A DNA stretch of 64,000 bases from assembly GCF_021917145.1 (NCBI RefSeq), contig NC_061077.1, positions 10,873,251-10,937,250 of the forward strand, read 5' to 3'. The notes beneath the pieces were generated by a model. The model made no database searches and was not told the origin of the DNA. It saw nothing but the letters and a program-made list of their open reading frames with translations. The stretch comes from Hypomesus transpacificus (lineage: Eukaryota > Chordata > Actinopteri > Osmeriformes > Osmeridae). A program made the translations under genes and the position numbers. This document shows positions 36,392 through 48,400 of this stretch, in pieces (the stretch's first letter is position 1; the number at the start of each line of letters is the position of its first letter).

Positions 36392-37244
36392 TGAGCAAAT
36401 GTATCAAATTGCTAGATTTTTATAGTACATCAGGAAAATAAGTTTCACATTATACAGACTTTGAAGGAAATAAAATGTCACATTTGGCAAATGTCAACCT
36501 TTGTAATTAAAGGAAATGTATTCAATAAATGTACTTTGAGACCCATAGAATGTAGCACTTCTGATGAAACTTTCCACTGATATCTGCCTGGTTTTACTGG
36601 CTTTCAAGAGAGAAGACCAAAAAGTGCACTTGGAAATCTGCTGTGGGGTCATGGAAGGTGAGGGAGGTCATGGTTCTGACGAGACACATGAGTTATGCAA
36701 TGGTACAACTATTACAATGCTGCTTGTAAAAATAGATATAAATTCTACATCTGTTAGATTTAAAGATGAATCTTTCAAATGGGATGTAGGATTAAGGACA
36801 TCAATCACAGGCCAAAATATCAGGTAGAGCTTTGATAAAGATGTAATACAAAAATCAGAATATAATCAATATAAATAAAATAATGATTAATCTAAATAAT
36901 TCTAATAGAACCCTAAAAAAAAATATTTATTTATTAAGTGGCACAAAAAAAAAGAAAGTATGTGTTGCTCCTCAACTTAGTGTCTTTTTAGAACACCAGC
37001 ACCCTCTACAGGCCAAGCATCCTAACTGCTGAATTAGTAAGAACTCGTGTCCAATCAGGGCCGTTTGGCACACAAGACTATAAGTCCACATTTGAAACGT
37101 TTTGCGTGTTCAAATTCCTTTTTAAGTAGAAAGTTAATCATTAAAGTAGCAAGGCCAAATGAAGCAAAAAGAGACAGTGTTGCAGATATTGTGCCATGTT
37201 GTCACCAACTTTTTAATGTTGAACTTCCTAGGGATTTCTTTCAT

Positions 37245-39069
37245 CTACTTCTTTTCCTTTTTCTTGTCCTGGATGTGGACAAGGACAAATGTTACATCAG
37301 AACAAAATCTTAATACAAACCTTTGTCTTACTTCCACAAAGTAATGTGAAAGGCTAAACACTAACCCGAAAAGAAATCATTACCTTCTCGTTCATGGCCA
37401 GAATAACCATGAGCTTTCTGAAGATGGTCACAAAGTCCAGGAACAGGTCAACACAGTGCCTAACAGAGGAGACAGAGAAACATTAACTTTGTGTTTTTTT
37501 TTTATAATGCTCAAATGTTTTTTTGTTTGTTTGTTTTTTTGCAGTATACAGGATTACATGTTGCAGTAAATATGATGTACTAACTGGTGTTGACTAAGTT
37601 GACTAACTACACCTCTCTCTCCAGCCTCACCAGATATAATCCTTGTCTCCGTTTTCAGCTTTCTCAATGATGAGCTGAGTGTCAAACAGAACGAACCCAC
37701 ACATGATGACCAGCCCAAGGTACATGTGTGCCTGAGAACAGAGAACCAGAGTCACAAAGACATTCGACACCAGAAAAAATTGTACAGTATTAGTATGTTT
37801 AATGTCTGCTGCTTTGCATTTTGCACCTTCAGTGTTTGAACTCACAGAATGACACCAATGTTTCTGATCTAGTGTACCTTAAACAGCATGACGGATCCGA
37901 AAAACATGTTGACCACAGACAGCAGGAACATGATGGACAGCCCTGACATCAGTGTACCTTAGGGGAACAATCCAAAAAGAAGTTAAGGAACAAATGTTTG
38001 GGAATATCCGATTGAAATCATCCGAAACTGACAGCGTACACTAAAGAATATCAATCCCACACTGTCACATAGGAGCCATCAGTCACATGATCACTGATGT
38101 ATTGTACATTGATGTATTGGTGCTGTGTGGACATCTGAAGGCTGTCTAATCTAAGAGACTGAGTGGTCCAGGGAGCTTGGTTGTCTACCTCCCAGGAAGA
38201 GGTAGCTCCTGCGTTTGGCATACAGGGCACTCAGGGTGAAGCACAGGAAGATGATGGAGGTTCCCAGGAAGGCGGTCACAATGATGCTGCAGAGACACCC
38301 AGACAATCTTTTCAGGGAAGTCTTTTTCCCCAATAGGTGTTCTTCCTTTCCACCATGTTTCTGCACAGACAGTGGTGAGTGCTCCTGGACAATTCCATGT
38401 TCGAGACTTGACATAACACAGCACTTTACCTTGGGTTGATAGCGATGACAAAGTCCATGGCAGGTCCAAGGCCAACGCCTGGTTGGGAGGGGGAGGGGAG
38501 GTCCATTAGTGATTAGGCCTAGTCCTAGCCTGTGTCATCTATGTCCCAATCTGTTACACGCTAGCAATGGTGAAACGATCTCACCTGTGAGGAAGGCAAA
38601 CCCTGCCAGGATGGCCAGCCTCTTCTTCTCCGTCTCAGAGCTGTGAGGTGTCATGGCCAACCAGAACATCATCCCCAGAGAGCCCAGGAGAGACACAATC
38701 CCCCCCTGAGAAACAGAGGGAAGATCTCCTTACTCAATCCAGTTCGGCTCACTACCAAGTCCAAGTACCATGTCCCACGCGGTCCCATGCTGTGGTGTTG
38801 TTGGACTACTGCGCTAACCTGAAACAAGCGGGTGACAACGTGGACATAGGATCCAGCTGCCGCCATGAACATGCACATCGCCAGGCTGGAGTAGACATTC
38901 TTCAGATGCACCTGGGTCGAGTGGGAGCTGGACACACAACACAGAGTTCATGAGCACAACCATGGAGGCAAGTCCCACAAGGCAATACTGCAAATGACCC
39001 ACAGCACACTCACATCTGGGAGAACTTGAGGAGGGCATCCAGGTTGATGCTGCGGTCAAACACATTCAT
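37245..39069 (-). CDS. tmbim6: Bax inhibitor-1 / TMBIM6, 237 aa, 9 coding exons
   Basis: Exons, minus strand: 39069-39014, 38927-38819, 38705-38585, 38478-38430, 38286-38189, 37957-37878, 37731-37631, 37459-37384, 37268-37245; total 714 nt, 237 aa, the same length as I recall for human. TMBIM6 is an ER membrane protein with several helices that modulates ER calcium leak, IRE1 signalling and cell death. The sequence starts [18 protein letters not shown]. Transmembrane segments include [40 protein letters not shown] and [20 protein letters not shown]. It ends [20 protein letters not shown], the lysine-rich tail of the family. A non-coding exon part (39070-39119) precedes the ATG, with acceptor ttcttgttatcag. 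Confidence 0.96.
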
Positions 39070-39969
39070 GCTGACGCAGGTTGAGGAGCTCTTCACAGAA
39101 CTTGGTTGGATGGAATCTGATAACAAGAAGAATGTAGATTGTTATATCGTCGTGACATTCTCCAGAATCATGAATAGCCCAAGCTTTCTGTTCCCTAAGC
39201 AGTTGGTTTAGTCACAGGTTGTTGTAGTAGTTGTCTGATGAGACTATATTCAGTATCTCCTTTTATGGAAATCAATGATTACTGGTAGAGAGGCAACTGC
39301 GTAGGGGATTTTCATAAGGAGATACTACTGGGCGTGTCGTCGACTCATTGCGTGACTGCAACAGGCTTCCAAACTGAAATAGAAAGCTAGCTTGTTGTCT
39401 GACCAAGGAATCTAATCGTCATAACAGCTGTGCATAGTTTAGTACGTTGGAACGTACTGGATTACGAAGTTAAGCGTGTACTACTAGTTGACACTAACTG
39501 GCTCGTTAATTGCCATGATTTAAGCAAAACAGCATGTAGCCAACCTAGCTCAGCTGAATTAATTAACCAGTGCCATTTGCTTCCTACATTTACAACTGTT
39601 TCAAGTTACTGTACCATGCCACTACACTAGCAAAGGCTAACTGTTTAGCTAAATAATTTACTACTGCATTGTACTAATCGTACAACTCATTGTGTTGTCA
39701 GTGAGCCTTGCTAAACTAGCAAAAAACTTATAATGTCAGTAGCGTTAGCTGCAGCCGTAGTAGCTGGCTAACACATAAGACTAGCTAAGTTAGCTAGACA
39801 GTTGCTAGGTAGCTAGCTTGTTTAGCTAATTGGACTAACTAACGCTGACAGTCTAAAACGCCTAGCTAGCTAACTGCTTAAAACAACTAATAGACGACGT
39901 TTCGGTATTTCGCTTCGCTAAATACGATCCAGCGTCATTGCGTGATGCAAAACAGATATCCACCATTCT

Positions 39970-40140
39970 AGTAAACTTACTCAGCCAATGTTTTTGTGTG
40001 TCGTCTCACCAGAAAACACTTTCCGATTTCGCGTTGCGTTCTCTTCCTGCTTGACTTTTTTGTTTGCAAACATTACGTGTCATTCTGGGATTGACGTGCT
40101 GATGTCATCGCAACAATTCTCTTCGGCCATGACGTCAAAC
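39970..40140 (-). promoter_or_regulatory. tmbim6 first exon and promoter with CRE/ATF-type sites
   Basis: A minus-strand donor near 39980 (ctga|gtaagt) or 40010 (ttctg|gtgaga) marks the non-coding first exon. Just upstream lie TGACGTCA (40130-40137, a full palindromic CRE), gatgtcatcgcaac (40111-40124) and TGACGTG (40092-40098). The distance to the ctdsp2 poly(A) signal behind it is about 250 bases. Binding by CREB/ATF/XBP1-type factors is inferred. Confidence 0.5.
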
Positions 40141-40374
40141 ATAGCTTTGTGAAGTTATCGGGGTTAATCTATGGATGTATGTTGTTAATTTCATAATCAT
40201 TATAGGCTATCCCATCATAACATTATCTTATATGTTGTAATTAGTTAAGACCTGCAGAACTGCAACACTTTAAATGGTTGACTCGTTGTGACTCTTTAGA
40301 ATCCAACCAAAATTCTGAAATGTGTTGGTATTTCAGAAAATGTGTTTTTGAAAACACACAAACATTGACAGACC

Positions 40375-42053
40375 GGAAAATATAAGCTTTTATTTAGGCA
40401 AAATCTGTTCATATGCAATTACATCTGTTCTGATAAACACTTAAACAAGAAATACCCTCTCACATTGAACAATGTTAGTGGACTTTCATAAGACAAAACC
40501 AAAAGGAACACTGTCATGAACGAGTTAATCAAATTAACAGAAATATTATTTAACCTGATAGCTTTGGTTTCTCACAGCGTTCATTGACATCTTTAGTGGT
40601 AATACATAGTGTAAAACAAATTACAAGACATCAAAAACCAAACTTGATTGTACCATACTATGTAACCATTCAAGCCTTCAGAATTGTATTTTGTATTAAA
40701 CAGACAACAAACAAGTGGGTGGTGTCATGATTTCATGTCCTAATCTTAACATACAGTATCATGGATAAGATTATTGCTTTAATGGACACCACTCAACTGC
40801 AATTGTCAGTTTACATCATTGGTACCAGCTCAAGGTTTTGGCACTGTGTTTGGTCCAAAAACCAACTCTGGAATAGGCAGAAGGCACACAAACAAAATCT
40901 GTGGGGTAGATTACTTGGTTTAAATAGCACAATGGCACCTGGCTGGGAGGGTTTTACACTTCATAATACAAATAATAGTCTTTAATGACAAACTTTTGTA
41001 TTGTATAAACTGTACTATCCAAATGACAACGGGATAACTACACACATTTGAATCACGAGTGCTACACCCTAAGTTTTTCTTTACAGTATTCAACCACATT
41101 CAGCATGGCAGAGAATGAGCATTTCTATATAAAGAAGAACCCAATTTCTCTGTCAGAATTGGAAAGGCACAGTTGTTACTTCTGGCAAAGTCTAAAAAAC
41201 AACGAGTGCAAGTTTTGCATTTGGTTAAATAAATACAGAATTCAAATGGGCCTGAAAGTACAAATGTCACATGTAGCCAATAATAATAATTTGCAATGAG
41301 CTGCCAATGCTCTCCAGTGTGTCTGCATTTGAGACAGTAAAATAATTCAAGTTGAAGAGTTTGGTCCTAAAAACCTGCCTAAACCAACTCCGGTCCTATA
41401 CCAACTACTTGCCTAAATGATGTATGGAACAGTAAGGGACCCGTAACAAGTAGCACTATATTCCATGATTACAAATGTAGATTGCATAGTGGGGGAAAAA
41501 CGATTCAGGTTAGACAAATCAAATTAAAAATCCTTAAATACACTAACTTTGGGAGAAAAGAAATAAGCAGACTGTTCTTTTTGTTTTGTTCCATAAAGGC
41601 ACAACAACACAACATTGTCCTGAGGTCATGTCAGGGCTGGCAGGCTTCTGCTTTGGCAAAAATAACCACATTATTACTCATGTTTACTGGAGTGACTACT
41701 GTGGGTCTCTACTGTGACTGTTCTCACTCAAGGCAGGCAGAAAGCAGCAGAGCAGAAATCTCCCAGACAGCAATAAGCCTATTAGAACATCCCAAGGATG
41801 CATCCTATGGTCATATCACATTACATGTTCCGAAAGATTTGCACATAGTAGTATCCTGGGACTTGTAGATATGCATTTGACCATAGAACACATTTTTTTT
41901 TTTAAACTAAATGAAGAGAGAGAACTTGTAAGTTTTACCTTGAAACAACTAGGCAACAACAGTCTGATACTGGGCAAGTTATGAGGAAGAAAACGGCTGG
42001 CAGTAAAGGGTTCAGGGTTTCAGAGGCTGTGGAGCAGGAGGTAAGTTGATGGA
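40375..42053 (-). other. ctdsp2 3' UTR with poly(A) signal
   Basis: About 1.7 kb without coding features follows the ctdsp2 stop. The last minus-strand AATAAA is the TTTATT at 40389-40394. Long 3' UTRs are usual for this gene family. Confidence 0.55.
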
Positions 42054-45000
42054 CTATGGACCCCGTAGCTGGTCCAGTCTGGCGTACACGTCTTCTGCCT
42101 GACTTAGGTCCTCAAACACAGGCAGGAGGTGGAGCAGCTCAGCATCCTCGACATCATCAAACCACGACACCACAGGGACCTGGGGAGACATCAACCACCA
42201 ACTCACCAAATGCCTCATATGGACTCCAGAAGTGGCAAAAAGAAAAAAAAAACATGAAATAAATGGGATGCTAACTTTGCAAAGCGATCCTATCCTATTA
42301 CACACAACTAACTTTGAGGTTTTATACAACCAAACAACCTATTGAATCCTGAAAGAGAAATCGATTGGTATCTGTGGCAGGAGACTCACAGCATTCTCCG
42401 GGTGGAAGATATAAGAAGCAGGGGAGTTGTCCAGGATGAGGGTCTTGTGGAGCTCTCTTCCCAGCCTGCTCAGGTCTTTGACATAGCAGCCCTGATGGAA
42501 GACACAGGATTCCCGGAATAACCGGGTACGGAATACCCCACACTGGTCTAAGAGGTCCGTCACTGGGTCGGCGTACTAATGGGGGGGGCAGGGGGGGGGG
42601 GGGAGGAATCATGGGATAGGCGGAAGGGGGAAGAGAGGTAGAGGCAGTGGAAAGGGTTGGGCAGTTAAGGTTGAACTAAGGTCACCAAAGTACTATAACT
42701 TCAACAGGCTATATACGTATGTGCTGCAATGTGCTATAACGGTGGACATCTAAAACAGCTGAACAAAAGCTATCTATTTACGGTGGCTGACCGCATGTGA
42801 AGTGGACTGGTACATAGGGTGTCTATGGCATGAAGCGGGATTACTATTGCGGAAAGGAAAACAAGCACGAACATATTTCAGTGGAATGTTAGTAGCCTCA
42901 TCAGAGGTTTCATTTGTGGGTCTGACTTAATGTACCTTGGCCAGGCTTGCAGTGAACAGCACACACTCAAACAGCTCTCCCATTCTCTGGAGGAACTCGT
43001 CCACATATGGCCTCTTTAGCACGTACACCTGGACACAGTATCTTACATGATCAACATTTTCCTTTAAGAGAGGAAGATAAGTCATTTACTATTGTTCTGA
43101 TAGGGCACATTAGCACAAAGTTGCAATGGTATCCACCGAACTACTGGTGGCACTACTACATTGTACTACTGCTAAACTGGACAACAGTAATACAGTACAG
43201 TGTAACAGTACAGTAATATCAGACAATCTTATCAAGAAAACGTCTCGAAGAAAAAAATCAGAAAGAGAACTTGTCATGAGCTTGTCACGTTGTCCATCTA
43301 GACGCTGGTGGCCAGTCCCTGAAACAAGTAATCCAGAACAGGCCAAGCGGTGTTAACCAGCCTATCCTGGATTACTTGAATCAGACAAGGACCCATGGAG
43401 AAGAATTCAATCCACAGACGGCAGCAAAATCATTTCACGAGGCTGACGAAGAAGATTATGTTTTCGTATTGTTTTTGTTCATCCCTCCACAATGCTGCAA
43501 TACTGCGGTGTAAGAGTATACAATTTTCTTTTCAAAAGACTCACTAGCTTTGCGGTTATGAATATTGCATAACTTATCTGTGGATTTCAACAGAGCAAGA
43601 GGTATCGCCTTGTTTTTTTGCTTCAGTCTCCTTTCACTTTTAACTTTGTCCAGTAGGGGGCACTTGGCGCCCATTGCAAACCTTGATGCTGTCATGAGAC
43701 CCATCCCAGTTCTGCTCAACAAACACTGTGAACACTCCGTGCATAAACCCCAGCCTACATAACAGCAGTACCAATCCCTTTACTGCACATAAGCACACTC
43801 AAACCATATTCATATTTTGGTGTGTATTACCTGGTGTGTGGTCCCCTCAATCTCCACAGGAACAATAAAATCTGCATTACTAATAGGCTGGGGACAATAC
43901 ACAAAGAGAGATGGTCGGTAAACTCATGGGTGTATATTCACATGTCGTTACATAACACACAATCCCTAGGCAACTAGACCTTAAAGAAACACATCTCTCA
44001 TCAAAATGGATACCGAAACAATGCTTTCTGGATGGATGGCACATAAGGGTACCTTGAAGGAGCTGTGCACCAGAGTCTCGTCCAGGTCTATGACCACACA
44101 GATCTTGCCCTGGTCTTGGGCTGTCACCTCGGGCAGTAGGCTGGCCTCTGACAGCTGTGGAGGAAGACACGGGGTTAGACGGTCACAGGACTCTGCACTA
44201 AGCACCTAAAGATGTAAACATCCTGTCTCTTTCACAAGGGATATTTCACTCTTGTAGTCGCTGTGGGGAATAAACTAATGAATGGGTCACCATGCATGTT
44301 TTTCTAAACTATGAATGCTCTGAATTTGTTAACTAAAACTACCAACTTCCCTAAAGCAATAGACAACTACACAACATTGTTATTCGATTGTAATCTGCCC
44401 TCAAATGAAGCTTAACCTCAAATAATTATACATGTATGGGCAGGGTCCACTAGGAAGTGAAACTGGAAGAGAGAAGACATTTATTTTCAATAATGTTTTT
44501 TTTTAAATTACATAACAGCTGAGACAGCAGTATAGTTCAAAACTCAGGACAGCCACATGGGCACCAACATTTTCATCTGAAATGTATTTCAGAGAACCAG
44601 ACCACCCACAAATTCAGCTTTCCGTACACTCTGGTCTGGAAGACACTTGACAACATCTCATTAAGATGCCTCCTCCATGGTGCTGTCAAGAGACTGGAGC
44701 ACTAGAAGACATGACACATTCAATAGGGTCTAGTGGGCAAACCGCCTGTAAAGGCACTGCACCTCACCAGGCTCCGAGCGCCTCAGCTCAGCACACTGCC
44801 AGTCACTCAGCTGTCTTGTCCCTATCATCGAGGGGAATCAGACCTGAACATCAAAGATCCTCCCTAACCGCTAACAGTCATGGTTAGTGTTCTAGATTTG
44901 ATAAGCAGGTGCAGTGCCTGCTCGGTGGTGCAGTTGAAACACACCATGGGAGGGTAATGTAGCATTTTTTACTTAAATTTTTATTTTATTTTTCCAGAAG

Positions 45001-47878
45001 GGGCCCCTATCCAATGTTTGCAGTTACTGCCTCTGTACAGAGAACATTTCGGAGGAGGAAAACACATGATGAAGGAAGCAATCAGTCATAAAAAAAATAA
45101 AAAATAAAAGTACGTACGTCAATGCTTAGAAGCTAACTTTTGTCGCAATCTGTCATAGTCTAAGGTAAGCACTAACAGGCTGTAAGAATCTACATGCAAT
45201 GCTTAGGGGTCAAACGTGTGTTGTCGTGACTACATTGGTATTTAAAAAAATCAGATAACAGCCCCACTGTTCTACAACTGGCAGATGAAAAGCAGATTCT
45301 ACCTTTCCCTTGACCCCTGCCAGCCGCACATTCTCAAGAGTTGAGAGTCACAATAACAATACTCCTGAGATGCTGAGAAGAATAAATTATGTTACCTTGA
45401 CAACTGTCCCATTGTCCTGTGACTCGAGCAAAGCATCGTGGGAAGGTGGTGGAGGTTTGTGGCCATCCTGAGCTCGGAGGCAGCAGAAAAAAGATTTGAA
45501 GACGTTACAGCTTCTCTGCTGTTTCAATGAGGTCCTGCTCACCTGGCCTAATAAACAAGTGAGACACAAAAGAGAAAAGGCATGTGAAAATTAAACTACA
45601 TCTACTTTTTCAAGTATCTATAATTAACTTCCAAGGTTTTGAACGAAAAGAAAAAGCTGTTGAGTCAATAGGTTTCAACTGATGCTCATCCATATTTAAT
45701 CCGACTGAGAAATCATGCCGCAATGAAGATTCCTAGAACAGGTGTGGTGGTAAAATTCTGTGAATGTATCAAGAATATTTAAGTCAAGTTGAGGCAGACA
45801 CTGGTGGCTAGCTTTACACACATGTAAAAGGGAGTCCCTATAGCATGTGACCCTCTCCGATACAGGGATCGCACAGGCTGTTCATGAAATCTGTTTTTAA
45901 TGAGGCCGCTGGAAACGACTGGTAGCCTACATGTTATATAATCACAGAGGGCGGGAAAATCCACACTTTTCAGCAGCAGCAGTACCTTCAGCAGAAAAAC
46001 ACAGACGGAAAACATTCCAACCATTTCAGTCAAGACCTCTGGTTGGAGCCAGCCAGCGCAGTCACACCTCACTGCTCCATGCGCCCTTTGATCAGTCACT
46101 CTGAGATGGGAGCCCCACACCCGGCTTCCGCCACACAGAAAAACACATCAGGAGATTCTTCAGTCGGCTTGGTTATGCATTTTATTCCAGTCTGTACAAG
46201 CCACGTTTAGCATGTGTGGATGCCTGCCTAATGTGCATTCATGGATGTTAACTAACTGTAACGTTGAATTCTGTTGCCGCATAGATATTGACTAAAACCA
46301 TCAGGTGGATTGATTTTTTTTTTACGGAGATAAATCTCTGTTCATACAGTCCTTAGAACATCCATTTCCCTTTCACCTCCACTTCCCCTTTATTCCCATC
46401 TTGTTTTATGGCATATGCAGGCCACAGGCATGATCTTATTACACAACCATATGAGAGACAAAGGACAGTGGGCCTTGGTTGGGTCATTCAGCACCAGATC
46501 TGAATATAGGTACACTTCCTGGAAACAGGAAAACTAACAGCATGGTGTGTATGGTAAAAACTATTTTTACATTGCCAGTGCAAACCATCTGAACATTTCC
46601 CAGTTTTGAAGAGATTATCTTAATCAGCATATAAAATATCCACAATCAAGATAAGGTTAGCAGGTTGCAAAATCCTTAAAATCTATATTGAGTCCCAGTA
46701 TACGCATGCGAACAATCTAAGAAACCGCGCTTACAATGGGCGGCAGACCGAGGGCGTGTGCAGAGGGGTGTGTTTGTGCATTCCACTGTCAACACCGAGG
46801 CACCTGGGATTTGTACGATTATAAAGCCCTTATTCGTATCAATCTTTTCAGGCTGATTATCACAGCAAAGCATACACGGTTACACAATAACATGCAAGGT
46901 GGATGTTCTATACGCTATCATCATGGTATATCATATTGTTGTAATAGCGATCGAGTAGGGCAGTACCGCTCACGCGCACTGATCTGTGCTGATCTGTCTC
47001 ACAGCCTGCGAACAAAAACAAGCCTTTGCATACAGTACGTGATCCACTGCCCGTGGAGACAGATGTGACTGTAGAAGGTTACTTTCTGTAACGTTTCCTT
47101 AATACAGATTACATTCAAACTGATCATATACATATCAGTGTTTTTTATCATGTGGTTATAACAAAGGTTTTAATGAACAACATTTTACGCACTGAATTAC
47201 ACGGTTATTTAAACTCACCAGTAATCGCTTCTTATGTAACCACAATAGTACACGGCTTGTAAATATAATAGACAACGACGATGTCGTACTACACATTTAG
47301 CATCATAAACTCCGTTGAATGGCACTGATGGTAAAACCTGTGTGGAACGGGCAGGACAAACAGCTTACAAATATTTACAATAGAATAGAGTGAAAACAAC
47401 AGATTTAATGAGGTCCTCTTGCTCATATAGGAGCTGATATAGCCTACATTATAATAGTTCAGTGTGTTCAGTATGTTTACGATTTTCCTCCCTTGGCTCT
47501 GCAGGTGTACTTAACAGCAAACACATACACTATTTGCAATTGAGTCTTATCACTTTATTACAAGAAATGCCATACAAACGACATTTACCAGATCCATACT
47601 CAATAGGATTGAGAAAGGTTTATACAAACCGAGAGCGTACGCTCTAAATGTCGCGCGCAGTGTCCTATGAGGCTCAACTGTCAAACGAGCGCACTATTTA
47701 CGTGTTTTCATCGCCGTCTAAATTCATGCATTTTATTATCGGACAAACACATCCAGCAGTAAAATGCTCAATAAAGAAAAACTGTTAGTGTACACACATT
47801 TTAGTAGTCCAACATACCTGCTTTCGATGACAATTGAACGTCTTCTTTCTGCACTTGAGTGATAATAGAACTTTCCAT
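42054..47878 (-). CDS. ctdsp2: CTD small phosphatase 2 (SCP2), 258 aa, 7 exons
   Basis: Exons, minus strand: 47878-47818, 45547-45396, 44154-44053, 43887-43831, 43028-42936, 42575-42390, 42179-42054; total 777 nt. This HAD-family phosphatase removes phosphate from serine 5 of the RNA polymerase II CTD and is linked to REST silencing of neuronal genes. The catalytic DxDxT signature is in [16 protein letters not shown] (about residue 90). Further conserved blocks are [73 protein letters not shown] and [12 protein letters not shown], ending [24 protein letters not shown] and the C-terminus fit CTDSP2 better than CTDSP1 or CTDSPL. The cysteine-rich [11 protein letters not shown] in exon 2 is a likely palmitoylation site. 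mir-26 lies in intron 4. Confidence 0.95.
42578..42606 (-). repeat. Poly-C pyrimidine tract (poly-G on plus) before ctdsp2 exon 6
   Basis: On the transcript this reads about 13 C, then tg, then 8 C, then attag at the exon border. The plus strand has two long G-runs split by ca, able to form a G-quadruplex. Confidence 0.85.
43312..43390 (-). ncRNA. mir26a: microRNA mir-26 precursor in ctdsp2 intron 4
   Basis: On the minus strand the 5p arm begins ttcaagtaatccaggatagg (43380 down to 43359), the known miR-26a mature sequence with seed TCAAGTA. The 3p arm, cctgttctggattacttgtt (43342 down to 43321), pairs with it to make a near-complete stem around a loop of about 16 bases. Human mir-26a-2 lies in CTDSP2, mir-26b in CTDSP1 and mir-26a-1 in CTDSPL, so host and guest agree. 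It targets many mRNAs, classically including those of neuronal and cell-cycle programmes shared with the host phosphatase. Confidence 0.97.
43650..43664 (+). promoter_or_regulatory. CTCF-type core motif in ctdsp2 intron 4
   Basis: CCAGTAGGGGGCACT matches the CTCF core exactly in the plus orientation. It is about 260 bases upstream of the mir-26 hairpin in the direction of transcription. Motif evidence only. Confidence 0.45.
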
Positions 47879-48400
47879 CTGACAAGCACCGAGCCCTCAA
47901 AATCCAATCCGTTCCCCAAACACTGATAAGGAGCCTTCATTAGGTTCTATTGGTAAGTGACTAAAATACTGTCCTGATAACTGTCATCCGGCTATGTAAC
48001 AATCAGGATGATATTACAATTAATCAGTTACAATGGTTCCTTATTCCTCGCGTCTTCTCTCTCATTTGGGAGGGGCAAGGCACTTTTATATTTTTTCTTA
48101 TTTGCAATCTCCCTGCTGTTCTAGGCTTACTTTATCGCTTGTATATTTCTGAACAGCCCTTTCCTGTCGCTGCAGAGACCTCACTTTTGCTCCAACAACA
48201 TGGAGAATCCTGGCGAAAGAAGGAAAACAACCGAGGAAATGGGGCAAGGGTGCGGTTTCAAGATCCCCTTACTACAGATAAACAACCTCGTCGAAGATCC
48301 GCAGACGAGAAGAGAAAATTATCAAAAATAGAATCAATCGAAAACGATTTCAAAAACGAAAACGGTTCTACGTACAATTCGATAAAAAATGTAAGTGTAG
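47879..48400. promoter_or_regulatory. ctdsp2 upstream region with a possible divergent plus-strand exon
   Basis: The ctdsp2 5' leader and promoter lie here. On the plus strand a stretch from about 48160 runs open through 48391 in one frame and ends in a good donor (aaaaat|gtaagtg). A different frame gives a 43-codon ORF from 48200 to 48331. Neither product resembles a protein I know, and no downstream partner exon was found. A divergent non-coding transcript is the simplest reading. Confidence 0.3.
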
